Source: a virus. Taken from it: a DNA stretch of 63,605 nt. The notes under the pieces are model-generated. The model was not told where the DNA came from. It did not search any database and worked only from the letters and a program-made list of their open reading frames with translations. Where the stretch lies: positions 1 through 63,605 of the IMG/VR virus record IMGVR_UViG_3300030116_006045; one strand, written 5' to 3'. The translations under genes were made by a program, and so were the position numbers. This document shows, in pieces, positions 1 to 10,230 of the stretch (within the stretch, counting starts at the first letter, position 1; each line of letters opens with the position of its first letter).

Positions 1-984
1 TTAGGAACGGTTCGCGGTGGTTCAGCTCAAGCAAAAGTCCAAGCAACAAATATGGAAAAGGGTGCTTTGAGTGCATTGATGCCGTTCCTGAGTAGTGAAT
101 TAACTCTTGAGCAACAGCTGGCAATAGCAAGGCAGGTGAATACAGGTAAGACAAAGCAGAAATCTCTTGTAATCATGGAAGCAGCTAATGTTACTCATCA
201 CAATGTAAAGGCTACACAAATGGATGGCAGGGCAACGATGGAAGCTGCATTCGCTTATGCCGCAGCCCAAGCACCAATCAAAAACCTAACAGCCGCAAAG
301 AAAGGACTGACCATGACCACTACCAGGTTGACTGGTGTGCTTGCTCTAAGCTCGATGGCTTTGATGTTCTTCCCTGAAAACGAAGACGCTATGCAAGCAA
401 GTATGATTCTGATGACCCTTTCAATGGTTCCAATGATTGTCTCAATGATGTCGTTCAAGACCACTACCGACGGTGCTACTGTGTCTTTACTTAGCTTCCA
501 ATCTGTTGCGTCTGGAGGACTCGCGCTTGGTATTGGTGTTGCTGCGATACTCGGTGCTATGGCCGTTGCTACTATGTTGATGGACAACAGTATGGGTGAT
601 TTATCCGACAGTACTGATCAATTAGCAAGTGATTTGAACGGAATACAGGATGAGTTTAGTGATTTTACCTTCGCTTTGGATAACCCAACGACAGGTGCTA
701 TTCCTACAATGCAAGCCTTTGGTGATGCTACTGCTGATTCAATGAACAAAGCACAATCCTCTGTCAAGGATTTCATGAGTGCGCGGCAAGAATTGTTCTA
801 TGGATTTAGTGCTTCTCGAATGCAGCAGTCCTTGTTCAAAGAATTGGTGAACCAGGGTGTCGGTGAACTTTACTATCGATCTGAAATCACTGTGAACAAC
901 AATTTCTTCGGACTAACCGCCGATGAAATGGTCGATAAGATTACTACTTCTGTGATGAATAATCTCAATACTTCGGTTGGGTGA
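1..984 (+). CDS. Tail tape measure protein, C-terminal part (cut by window start)
   Basis: The reading frame is open from base 1, so this is the downstream part of a longer gene; the first ATG, at 52, is internal. A hydrophobic stretch rich in Met, Ala and Leu (roughly residues 110-195 of the visible part) is typical of tape measure proteins, which span the tail lumen and set tail length. The N-terminal part of the same gene is very likely the frame entering the right end of the window (63098-63605), which follows the tail chaperone as expected. It ends at TGA 982-984, just before or overlapping the giant tail gene. Identity rests on context and composition; no catalytic motif is expected. 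Confidence 0.72.
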   Translation, partial: LGTVRGGSAQAKVQATNMEKGALSALMPFLSSELTLEQQLAIARQVNTGKTKQKSLVIMEAANVTHHNVKATQMDGRATMEAAFAYAAAQAPIKNLTAAKKGLTMTTTRLTGVLALSSMALMFFPENEDAMQASMILMTLSMVPMIVSMMSFKTTTDGATVSLLSFQSVASGGLALGIGVAAILGAMAVATMLMDNSMGDLSDSTDQLASDLNGIQDEFSDFTFALDNPTTGAIPTMQAFGDATADSMNKAQSSVKDFMSARQELFYGFSASRMQQSLFKELVNQGVGELYYRSEITVNNNFFGLTADEMVDKITTSVMNNLNTSVG

Positions 985-988
985 TCAA

Positions 989-3900
989 GTGCGCGATGTG
1001 TCTCTTAAGTTTCCTGTATGGCTGGCTGGTTACTATGAAGACATGAACACCCTTCGTGGTGTGTATGAGGGTCAAGATTACGCAAGTTCAACCACTTACG
1101 ATAACCGACTTAACTCTCACTTTGGTAATCCTAACTCAATATCAACCATGATTGGTTCTGCTAGATCCAATGCGCGATTTAACTTTGTAGCAACAGATAG
1201 AAGCAACAGCCCAGATCACAACGAAGCACCCGCTGATTGGCTTACCTTCAACCCATATTCGTTACTTCCTAACTTCTACGAAGGACGCGCTCAAATGGTG
1301 CTACCAGATAGCATAGGAGACATAGCTTCAGGAGCTTTCTTAGCACAGCCTGTCAGAGCTGACTACGTTAGATATGCTTCCGGTCATAACACAAAGGACA
1401 CATATTGGTCAAGAGCTAATAATAACCACGATGTCGATATAGCCGAAGCTGGTTCACCGCAAGCGAAGAACATATCGAGTTATCATCAAACAAACATCGC
1501 TGGTGTGATGACTGGTGAAACACCTCGCGCTGGTGGTGCTGGGCCGATCTATGTGCCATACGCTTATCTTAGTCATATCACCTCACCATCAGGACAGCCT
1601 TTTTTCATTCATAGATTCAATCGACGAGTAGATGATTGGGTGGAGTTTGCCTCTATCGCCAACGATGGATCTGGAAAGAAGAAATACACAATAGCTACCG
1701 CGGCTCATGTTAATGGCGAAGGGCTTCACTCAAGCGACGAGTGGTATATTTTCAATGTGCAAACAGTTACTAAAACCTCGATTACTGTAAGTTTTACATC
1801 TGGTGCTACCTTTGTAGATATCCCAAACGGTGATCTCGACAATCTACTACCACTTGACCCAGGTGTGGCTATGACGAATCCAAACACAACAACAGCAACA
1901 GCTGTACACGCAATTGGTATTGGTAGTGATACATACTACTACAAAACACTCGCCGCTGTTAGCGGTGGTTACAGATTTACTTTAGATCCCGCTCGTCATG
2001 GATCTGGGCTTACTCAAAATTACACCAATCCAGCATTACAGGTGTTTTGTGATAAGCAACAGCTAGATCAAAACCAAACAGATGTGTTGCTTTACAATCA
2101 ATCATCAAGTGGAACCCCTTCAGGTTTTCGTGTTTTACCAACACAAGGAACTAGTGCTACATCTGAGCCACCTCTATGTAATCGACTATACATTGATGAT
2201 AATAGTAGTTCAATCAACATGATACGAGGCCCACAGTTTGATGTTGCTTCAAGTACTACAAGTTCTAGCACATCTGGGCCTTCAGGAACCACAGGAACGT
2301 ATTACATTTACACTATCAAAGTTAGAAGCGGTCAGCTGCCGTCTGATGTAACTATACCTAAAATTGGTGATAACCGAGCTGATGGTAATCCGTTTTACAA
2401 CAAAGCACCATTAAGAGATCTCAATGTGAATGATTACATTCAGGTAAAAGACAGTAGTGGATTCCTCACTACCCCAGAAAAAATAACAGCGATAAGCACA
2501 GGCGCACACGCCATGACAATAACTACTGATGCCACATACAGTGCTACAAGCACAGGGTTCCTTCGTTTCAGCACGTATGGGTCTTATGTCTTGAGTAGTG
2601 GTAGGCCAATTGACGGTTTATTTGGGTTTGAATCTGTAATGGTAGGTGATGTCGAGCTTAACGCACAAGGTAGCGATGGGGAGTGTTTTACGATAAGGAT
2701 GGCGACACAATCATTCGATAACGCCACAGGTGCAACACCAGGACACGCTGATCCCGTTTATGTTCTAAATGTAGGTTACAACAGAAACGACACTGACTTT
2801 GATCTGAACGAAAGAGGTAACATGGCTGGTAAGCTCCCAGCTGTTAGTCACAAGTTTAGACCGAAGGACGGTACTGGATTACCTGCAAGTAGAACACGTT
2901 TGTTCCTAGAATGGAATGGGACTACGAACAATAACTACACTCACGATCAAATATGGTTTGATATTGATGTTCAATTCGACTTCACCAATCAAAAATACCA
3001 GATCTTCGTAGATGGTACAGAGGTTGGGGCTGCAACGCCTTTCAATGCTAAAGCAGACGGTTCTAACTGGGCTGCTACTGATATGTACGGATGGAGTTTG
3101 GGTGTTCAAGTGTTTGATTCATTTCACGAAGCAAACAGCGAGTCGTTATACTTAGGCTACCCAGCATCATATAACGATCCAGGCACACACTCTGTCTTTA
3201 CTTTGGTAGAGCGAGCTGGGTGGTGCTACCGTCTTACTAACCGTCTGATTGCTAACGATGCCGCCTTCGCACCTAACGCACCTAACGCTGATTTCTTGAT
3301 CGACAATCTAAACCTAAAGAGTCAGGTTGATTCAATAAGTAGTTTAGAAATTGAGGTTCATGACGACGCTAACGAGCTTGGAATGTCTGCTCTTTTCAGT
3401 AACGCACCAGATTGGAGTATTCTTCTGTTTCGAGAGAATGATCACAGGCCAATCTGGAAGGGTTTGATTAGTGATGCTGACTTCTCTCAATCATCTTCTC
3501 AAAAGACAAAGGACGTTAGGATAAGAGCAAGAGATAGTTTAGCTGAAATGGAGTTTCAATTTCCATATTTCGATCTGGGACAAGAGGAATCAGGACCGTC
3601 CTTACAATCCGTGTATCGACAGTATGAAATCGCATCATACTCAAGGGCGTTTGATTTCGGAACCAGTAGTTTGTTGAATCTAAATTATACTGTTGGTTTC
3701 GATGAAGAAGCTAAAGATAGCAACGACCGCTATCGTGCAAGATATGATCAACGTATGCGTATGTTTTCCGCACACCCTATTCAGATGTACCTAAACGAAG
3801 ATAGTAACGGGCCTAACTTTGTGGAGGACAATTGGGAAGTGTCTCGAAAGATAGATTACATAGCACCAAGCGGCTCTACAAAGACGGAGATTTTCATGAC

Positions 3901-6900
3901 TAGCGATGGCGAAAACGACACAACCTATGCCGATAACGCCGACTTTACTGTGGGTAAAGAAATCAACATAGCAGGTATGTGGAAAAACAAGGGGATCCCT
4001 AACACTGGCGCAAGAAAATCATTACCTCAACTTGACGAAGGCGGTTACTTGTCTGTAACGCATGGGGGTAATAGTGTGGCTACACCACACAACGACTACT
4101 TAGGAGCTATAGCGATAGACAGTACTGGGACTACCGCCAATTCATTCATAATCGACAAAGCCTGGTCCAGATCCTTGAAGCTGGCTAAATTAGAAAACGC
4201 GAGTGGTTATTTGAAAATGAGATTAGAACCTATTAGTTCTAACAGATATGAATACATGGCTGGAACTACTTCTCAAAGAGAACAGGCTATCATAGCTCGT
4301 AATCCAGTATTGAGTTCGGCTAATGGATTAGAAGTAGTTCGGTTCTATGTTCAACCAAATGCGGGAGCGGCTGGTTCTTACGCTGCAGCTGCTAATCTTC
4401 CGTCTGAGGTATATACCTCATCAGCAATTACTTTTGAATCAACAGGCACCAGGGACTATGCTGTTGAGATCACAACAACAAAAACGGTAGCGAGCTTACC
4501 TTCCGCTTTACAGACAGCTTTGGGTAGTGGTGCTGTCGGTGCTGCATTGAAAGATATAGGAGATGTACTTGAAACGGATCTAGGATTTGTACACATAAAG
4601 GACTCGACATCATCATATCGTAACCATCATGTGAGATGGATGAGAGATATACCTCAGTCGCTTTGGTTTCAGAAAATCTTCGGTAAGATCCGACGTTACC
4701 CGTTCGGTTATACAGATACAACTGGGTTTTCTAACTGCGCTCTTACTACTCTTGAAGCTAATTTCAATACAGGTTCAGATACGACGGTTACTGTTGCTGA
4801 TACCTCTAAGTTCCCGACAGCGGGTGTTTGTGAAATATGGACATTAAACCCATACACACTGAATCTATTTGGTAGAACAAACGCTAGATTGCTAACCTCA
4901 TTTGTCTATAACGGTAAGACAGCCGGTAGTAACCGTTTGGACAATGTTAAGTTCGCAGATACTAATCAGGGAATCATAGCCTCAACAGTGGGTGAAGCCA
5001 CTAATCGTTACGTCGTATGTCGAGATATTAGTGGTGATTACAAACACATATGGGTGCTTTGGGCCGACATGAGAAACGATGGGTCAGCTGACGCTGATGG
5101 AGGCACTAGAAAGGAAGATTTCGGTCTTATTTACCCACTAAAACAGAACTACAAAGCAAGTATGGTTTGGGCTGCGACAGGACAAGAGTTTGTTGATCTC
5201 AAAATAGGTGATGAGATAGATATCTGGGCTGTTTCGGCGGATAAAGATCCAGCTACTACTACTGCCTGGTCTGATAATCCGACAGCTCTCATGATTGATT
5301 ATGGACAAAGAGGCACTAACACAATACGTCTTAGAGGCAACAGGTCAGATGATACAGAGACAATTACTTCATATCACAATTGGGAAAACAAGGCTGGTGC
5401 TTTTATCATATGCGACATGAGTAAGTTCTTCAATCTCAACACTGAAGCTAATAATGGTAGAGTCGGTCAGGACGCCGGTGGGCTTCGCACCCTCGATAAG
5501 CTCCTTGTTGAAAGCGAGGGCTTCCCTATGCTCATCGACAACTTTTGGTATCAAGCATCAGCAAATGATGAAACCGCAGGTAATCCTGTTCCAAAGGATC
5601 TAAATCAATACCAATGGCTTACAGCCCAAACAACACTACAACGAGATGTAGTTCAGACAGGTATAGGGGCTGCTACTCTTACTCAGAATCTTGCTGCGTC
5701 AGATACCGAGATGTTCGTATCGACTAACGCCCCATTCTTGAGTTCAGGTTCAGTGGTTATCAACGGAGATACTATCGCGTACACAGGTCGTGGGGGATCA
5801 CTCGCTAGTATTACTTTGGGTAGTAAAGGGGCTGGTTATCCAGCCGCCGGAGGAACCTGGACTACTACTGGTGGTGGTGGTTCAGCTGGTGCTGGCACTT
5901 ACGCTACTGAAATGGAAATTGCTTCTATGGCTATAAGTAACGGAGGTGCTGGGTATGGTGCTTCTAAGACAGGTATTTGGTGGGCAGACACAGGACAAGC
6001 AACAGGAACTTACACGACTAATGGATCTGGAGTGATTACTGCTGTTGCTATAAGTGGATCTGGAACTCGAAATGATTTCTATACATCAGCACCAACAATA
6101 ACTATCGATCCACCAACAGGACAGACACCCACCACTAACGCTGTATTCACTCCTACTTTAGCTACCACAGGTCGTCTAAGTACCGTTGCCATAACTAACG
6201 TCGGTAAAGGTTACGATCAATCAGGAGGTTCTATGATTACTGCGGTATGGAGCGGATCACCTTCAACTTCTGCTAACGCTCGGTTTGTGAATAACTCCGA
6301 CCAGCTTACGGGTGTTACAGGTATCGCAACAGCACATACGTCCGGCGATGCGGTACAATCAGCAAGCACTAATACGACGATGGAAGTATCTGACACATCA
6401 GGGTTCCCTGCGGCTATGGGGGCTAATCTGTTTAGTGCGGCAGGTATTGCTGGTAAAATCGAAGCGGTTACGACAGATGCTCAAGGTAACGAAAGCACAA
6501 CAGAATACGTCTTTACCTACACAGCGAAGACATCTACTTCATTCACAGGTGTAAAATATCGCCAGATCCGCAGCGGTGAAGATATAGATACCGCAGCTTT
6601 GGGCGTTATCAATAATGATGCTTTTACTATGAGTGGCGTTCCAACAATGAACGCCGCCGGAACTGTGATCCGTAGCTCATTAGGGTCTAACTTCCCAATG
6701 GGCTTCATGCTCAAGCTTGAAGGTAAGATAAAAACACCTAACGGTGGCTCATTTTACGAACATGATAAGATTAGAATCTATCAGGTCAGCTCACTCATCA
6801 ATGATTGGTTTAAGCAGTTAATTATGCCAGCTTTGTCTGACTTCAATAACGTACCAATCATGCACGATTTCAACGTCGATGGTAACACATCAGGAGCGGG

Positions 6901-9328
6901 AACTGTTGAGTCGTTTGGATCTGTATTAGATGCAAGGGGTAAGTCGGTATTATCCACTCTTAGAACGGTAGGTGCATCTTCCGGTGTTGGGGATGGAAGC
7001 TCGACGATTACAATGAACTACATGATGGGTCGAGACAATAGAATGGAGCTACGACCTAACTACAATGCTGGGCATAATTTCACTCGCAACAATCTCAAAA
7101 TATCTGATTTGAAAACAGGCAAGTCGAACACCTTTACTCACATTCGAGTGTATTACAACGGTGGTCAGTCCTTCGTGGATCACCCACAACAATCTTACAA
7201 TTCGCGTAATAGAGTCAAAGTGGTGAATGCGATAGAAGTCGCATCGTATGAACAGGCTCTTGCTATTGCGAAGCGTGAGTATCAGACAAGGAAAGATCCA
7301 GCTTTTAGTTTGGAATGTCAGGTTCTTCGGCAGAGTGGGGCGAGTCAAAGGGATGGCCCGATGCTTGCTGATGCTAAGTATGGGTATATCGCTGACCCAT
7401 ACGTTGTGCAAACAGGGCCATATTACGGTCTTAATCAACACGCAAGCGGTGGTGGTGGCACATTAGCCGTTGGATCTAGCGATGCTATCAATCATGCTTT
7501 TGCTACTCAATCAGTAGGTTACGGTGTTCAAGTGGTGCATATACCTCAAGGAATGCCTTCTGTAAGTGAGACAAGTGGAGAGGAACTTCGTATCTTTATT
7601 GCTGATGCTGTCGCATCTTTACCGGCCAGCACCAGGCTTAGTGATGATGCCGTTGATACTAAGAAGTTCAGGATATTTTTAGCGGATTACTCATTCGTAA
7701 ATAGTGCGTCTGGTGGCGGATCACTCGCACCACTGAAAAAAGCTGATCAAGAAGGAATAGAGGAAATAACAGTCAAGGGCAACGGTTTCTTTGAGATAGC
7801 TATACCCGCATCATACTGGTCGGCTGGTAACGCTGCAGGTTACAAGATTGTGCTATCAGTAAATGCTGACTACCTAAACGCAGTTGGAAGACACGCCGGA
7901 GGCACAAATTACGGCGGTAACGCTTTCGCTAATCAAAACTCAAGTTATGTGTCCGTATCAACGGGTAGTTTGCCTACTTTTACGAATGTGAACACAAGCT
8001 CGGCGTTTCCTTTGGGCATTCGAGATTATTCAGATCGAGGTGATCTCTATGTTTTCCGTAGTGTTTTGTACGCCCCACGATTAAGAATAACAGATGATGT
8101 GAATTACACAGTAGGAACTTATGTGACTTATACAGACAATCGTTTAGCGTTATCTAATCAGGTTATGTTTATTCAAAGTGTGGAGTATAGTTATAGTGCT
8201 AAAAGTTTGGATAGAACTACTTTGAGGCTTGAGAAGGAGCTAAATCGTATTCCAAGCGGTATAGCTGGCTATCTTCTACCAAACGTATTCGACGATAGAG
8301 GTGCTGGTGGCGGTGGTACTGGTGGCGGCGGTGGCTCAGGAGGATCTGGAGGGGGAGGATTCCCTGGCGGTGGTTTAGATGGGCCAGGATTCCCAGGAGG
8401 CGGATTGCTACCTCCGCCTGGGTTTGGACCGGACGGAGGTTATCTTGGACCGCAACAGGGAACATATACCGGACAGGGAGGTATTGTGGGTGAGCTTGGT
8501 TCTGTTAAAACACCGTCTTTGGGAGGTAATGTTCAGAGATTGAACAGAGACACAGGAGAACAGCAGTTTGGGCAATTAGGGGCGCATACTTCACCTGAAA
8601 TGGGTTCTAACAACATAACAAAGAACATGACAAACAAAATCAACGATACGATGAGAATGGACTCTTTAGTACCTAACGCAATTCAAGGATTACCAGGTCA
8701 AAAACCTCCTATCAAGATCGATCCGCGTATCAGAGCGATTGAGGGTATCGACACTAAGTTCTTGTCGAGCGAAGGACAAGCATCAGAAACAGCTGACGGA
8801 TGGATGCTACCTGGTGCTTCTCAGCTCGACGACAGTGAGGCTACTACAAATCAAGTGAACTCTCTGTCTGTTCAGGCTACCTTACCTACTGATGTCGCTA
8901 CACCAAATGTCGGTGTTACAGCCACAGTTTCATGTGATCTCGGACCCGCGAGTGATAAGGTCGTAGAACTAACCACTACTGTAACTTGCCCTGATACCGG
9001 AGATACATTAGAGAATGTTGTTGAGATTAGCGTTGCGAGTTCAATAACACGACAGCAAGTAGCACTTCTCCCATTGATGAAGTTCGATGCGGCTAACACA
9101 GCTGGTAGGAGCTTACAGATTACAATCACTCGAAAGCCAGATCAAGGAAACGACACAGCAGATTATTCTGCACTTACCATACATAACATACAGGTTGAAT
9201 CTAAAGCCCACAACAATCAGGGAACAGCGACTAATCAAAAGGTGCAAGCGTTCACTGGAACAGAACAAACAACCGACGACACAGATGAACTAAATCTCGA
9301 CATACGATCCGATGCTAGTCCAATATGA
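989..9328 (+). CDS. Giant tail tip / baseplate hub and host-attachment protein (about 2779 aa)
   Basis: This very long protein directly follows the tape measure, the usual place for tail tip or central fibre proteins (gpJ-like). An upstream TTG at 977 is possible. I prefer GTG 989 because GGTGA lies four bases before it. In order it shows a beta-rich N-terminus; a lectin/LamG-like region (roughly residues 620-740); a hub-like region with a WKGLI motif near residue 830; repeated Gly/Ser/Thr-rich beta segments (about 1560-1850); a second hub-like region (about 1950-2120); a Gly/Pro-rich linker (about 2445-2500); and a beta-rich C-terminus. It acts outside the cell in tail assembly and receptor contact. 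Its last 14 bases overlap the convergent ERCC4 nuclease gene. Domain names are inferred from composition and position. Confidence 0.7.
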   Translation: MRDVSLKFPVWLAGYYEDMNTLRGVYEGQDYASSTTYDNRLNSHFGNPNSISTMIGSARSNARFNFVATDRSNSPDHNEAPADWLTFNPYSLLPNFYEGRAQMVLPDSIGDIASGAFLAQPVRADYVRYASGHNTKDTYWSRANNNHDVDIAEAGSPQAKNISSYHQTNIAGVMTGETPRAGGAGPIYVPYAYLSHITSPSGQPFFIHRFNRRVDDWVEFASIANDGSGKKKYTIATAAHVNGEGLHSSDEWYIFNVQTVTKTSITVSFTSGATFVDIPNGDLDNLLPLDPGVAMTNPNTTTATAVHAIGIGSDTYYYKTLAAVSGGYRFTLDPARHGSGLTQNYTNPALQVFCDKQQLDQNQTDVLLYNQSSSGTPSGFRVLPTQGTSATSEPPLCNRLYIDDNSSSINMIRGPQFDVASSTTSSSTSGPSGTTGTYYIYTIKVRSGQLPSDVTIPKIGDNRADGNPFYNKAPLRDLNVNDYIQVKDSSGFLTTPEKITAISTGAHAMTITTDATYSATSTGFLRFSTYGSYVLSSGRPIDGLFGFESVMVGDVELNAQGSDGECFTIRMATQSFDNATGATPGHADPVYVLNVGYNRNDTDFDLNERGNMAGKLPAVSHKFRPKDGTGLPASRTRLFLEWNGTTNNNYTHDQIWFDIDVQFDFTNQKYQIFVDGTEVGAATPFNAKADGSNWAATDMYGWSLGVQVFDSFHEANSESLYLGYPASYNDPGTHSVFTLVERAGWCYRLTNRLIANDAAFAPNAPNADFLIDNLNLKSQVDSISSLEIEVHDDANELGMSALFSNAPDWSILLFRENDHRPIWKGLISDADFSQSSSQKTKDVRIRARDSLAEMEFQFPYFDLGQEESGPSLQSVYRQYEIASYSRAFDFGTSSLLNLNYTVGFDEEAKDSNDRYRARYDQRMRMFSAHPIQMYLNEDSNGPNFVEDNWEVSRKIDYIAPSGSTKTEIFMTSDGENDTTYADNADFTVGKEINIAGMWKNKGIPNTGARKSLPQLDEGGYLSVTHGGNSVATPHNDYLGAIAIDSTGTTANSFIIDKAWSRSLKLAKLENASGYLKMRLEPISSNRYEYMAGTTSQREQAIIARNPVLSSANGLEVVRFYVQPNAGAAGSYAAAANLPSEVYTSSAITFESTGTRDYAVEITTTKTVASLPSALQTALGSGAVGAALKDIGDVLETDLGFVHIKDSTSSYRNHHVRWMRDIPQSLWFQKIFGKIRRYPFGYTDTTGFSNCALTTLEANFNTGSDTTVTVADTSKFPTAGVCEIWTLNPYTLNLFGRTNARLLTSFVYNGKTAGSNRLDNVKFADTNQGIIASTVGEATNRYVVCRDISGDYKHIWVLWADMRNDGSADADGGTRKEDFGLIYPLKQNYKASMVWAATGQEFVDLKIGDEIDIWAVSADKDPATTTAWSDNPTALMIDYGQRGTNTIRLRGNRSDDTETITSYHNWENKAGAFIICDMSKFFNLNTEANNGRVGQDAGGLRTLDKLLVESEGFPMLIDNFWYQASANDETAGNPVPKDLNQYQWLTAQTTLQRDVVQTGIGAATLTQNLAASDTEMFVSTNAPFLSSGSVVINGDTIAYTGRGGSLASITLGSKGAGYPAAGGTWTTTGGGGSAGAGTYATEMEIASMAISNGGAGYGASKTGIWWADTGQATGTYTTNGSGVITAVAISGSGTRNDFYTSAPTITIDPPTGQTPTTNAVFTPTLATTGRLSTVAITNVGKGYDQSGGSMITAVWSGSPSTSANARFVNNSDQLTGVTGIATAHTSGDAVQSASTNTTMEVSDTSGFPAAMGANLFSAAGIAGKIEAVTTDAQGNESTTEYVFTYTAKTSTSFTGVKYRQIRSGEDIDTAALGVINNDAFTMSGVPTMNAAGTVIRSSLGSNFPMGFMLKLEGKIKTPNGGSFYEHDKIRIYQVSSLINDWFKQLIMPALSDFNNVPIMHDFNVDGNTSGAGTVESFGSVLDARGKSVLSTLRTVGASSGVGDGSSTITMNYMMGRDNRMELRPNYNAGHNFTRNNLKISDLKTGKSNTFTHIRVYYNGGQSFVDHPQQSYNSRNRVKVVNAIEVASYEQALAIAKREYQTRKDPAFSLECQVLRQSGASQRDGPMLADAKYGYIADPYVVQTGPYYGLNQHASGGGGTLAVGSSDAINHAFATQSVGYGVQVVHIPQGMPSVSETSGEELRIFIADAVASLPASTRLSDDAVDTKKFRIFLADYSFVNSASGGGSLAPLKKADQEGIEEITVKGNGFFEIAIPASYWSAGNAAGYKIVLSVNADYLNAVGRHAGGTNYGGNAFANQNSSYVSVSTGSLPTFTNVNTSSAFPLGIRDYSDRGDLYVFRSVLYAPRLRITDDVNYTVGTYVTYTDNRLALSNQVMFIQSVEYSYSAKSLDRTTLRLEKELNRIPSGIAGYLLPNVFDDRGAGGGGTGGGGGSGGSGGGGFPGGGLDGPGFPGGGLLPPPGFGPDGGYLGPQQGTYTGQGGIVGELGSVKTPSLGGNVQRLNRDTGEQQFGQLGAHTSPEMGSNNITKNMTNKINDTMRMDSLVPNAIQGLPGQKPPIKIDPRIRAIEGIDTKFLSSEGQASETADGWMLPGASQLDDSEATTNQVNSLSVQATLPTDVATPNVGVTATVSCDLGPASDKVVELTTTVTCPDTGDTLENVVEISVASSITRQQVALLPLMKFDAANTAGRSLQITITRKPDQGNDTADYSALTIHNIQVESKAHNNQGTATNQKVQAFTGTEQTTDDTDELNLDIRSDASPI

Positions 9329-10031
9329 ACTCATCGCGTAGATTTAGAATACGACGAGCTACTGTGCGACTAACACCGCTGGTTTCCATCAATTGTTTTT
9401 GAGTAGTGGATGCTTTCATTACATTTTTCAAGCTCCCTAAGCGAACTAATATGTCCATAGCTATACGCTCGCTAACACCAGGGACACCTGAAAGTGCAAG
9501 GATCTGGGGGTTGGTAGATGCCTTCGGTGTCTTACGAACAGCGCGAGCCGTAGTAAGTCGTTGTGATATTTCTTGTTGCTTGTGAACTCGACATACCCAC
9601 TCGACGAAGTGATCCATTGTGTCCACTTGCATGAATTGAATCTGGGGGAAGCGAAGATACAGTTCTTGCTTGAACTGTTTAATGACAGCATGAGCGCGAG
9701 CTATGTCGTCCTGTGGGCGACTGCGCCTATTTTTAGATGGGTTATACACCTTAATCTTAGAACCATACACAACAAGCATAGGTCGCTCAAAAGCTTCTAC
9801 CAGATCCGCAAGCTGGGCGTTGATTGTTCGAGAACGACCGATACCGAGAATAGATCTCCATAAGTCGTTTATTTCCTTAGCCTCGATGCCTATATCCCCA
9901 ACGATATAGTCAGCTGACTGCAGCCTTCTAACCTCAGCCTTACCGTTTGGATCGTGTTCCTTATCACCCAAAGCTATCAAGAACTTCGTGATTACCTTTT
10001 CATTTTCTCGATCATCAATTATCAGTGTCAT
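9315..10031 (-). CDS. ERCC4/XPF-type structure-specific endonuclease with helix-hairpin-helix domain
   Basis: This 238-residue protein begins with the nuclease signature DDREN and continues with GDIGIEAKEINDLWRSI, matching the acidic and Lys-containing core of the ERCC4 fold. The C-terminal third carries two helix-hairpin-helix-like segments (LSGVPGVSERIA and TSGVSRTVARRI), which bind branched DNA. Archaeal XPF/Mus81-type enzymes cut flaps, forks and recombination intermediates. Here it probably resolves replication or recombination structures before packaging. It is the last gene of the leftward array, and its start overlaps the stop of a small zinc-ribbon gene (ATGA). Confidence 0.85.
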   Translation of the reverse strand: MTLIIDDRENEKVITKFLIALGDKEHDPNGKAEVRRLQSADYIVGDIGIEAKEINDLWRSILGIGRSRTINAQLADLVEAFERPMLVVYGSKIKVYNPSKNRRSRPQDDIARAHAVIKQFKQELYLRFPQIQFMQVDTMDHFVEWVCRVHKQQEISQRLTTARAVRKTPKASTNPQILALSGVPGVSERIAMDILVRLGSLKNVMKASTTQKQLMETSGVSRTVARRILNLRDEFILD

Positions 10032-10189
10032 TTTTCTTCGTCCTCCGCCTGTATAAATAGTGCTTCAGCACCACATTCTGAACATTGTAAATTAGTAACA
10101 AGACCTTCACCTCTCATACAATAATCTTCGCGGGTGTGATCCCCACCCCAAATCAATTTGCCACCACAAAACCAACAAGTAGCGACCAT
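10028..10189 (-). CDS. Small zinc-ribbon protein (53 aa)
   Basis: It starts at ATG 10189 and ends in an ATGA overlap with the nuclease gene. Two Cys pairs, CWFC near the N-terminus and CSEC about 35 residues later, make a likely zinc ribbon; the tail is acidic (QAEDEEK). No family recognised. It lies between the primase and the ERCC4 nuclease and may be an adaptor for nucleic acid or protein binding, but that is inference. Confidence 0.6.
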   Translation of the reverse strand: MVATCWFCGGKLIWGGDHTREDYCMRGEGLVTNLQCSECGAEALFIQAEDEEK

Positions 10190-10230
10190 AATGCTACTGG
10201 ATCGAGGTTTTGAACTTGAATGCTTGCCCT

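Noticed and set aside
7049-7441. 130-residue minus-strand frame inside the giant tail gene
   Set aside because: Antisense shadow of a strong coding frame; no motif or start signal.
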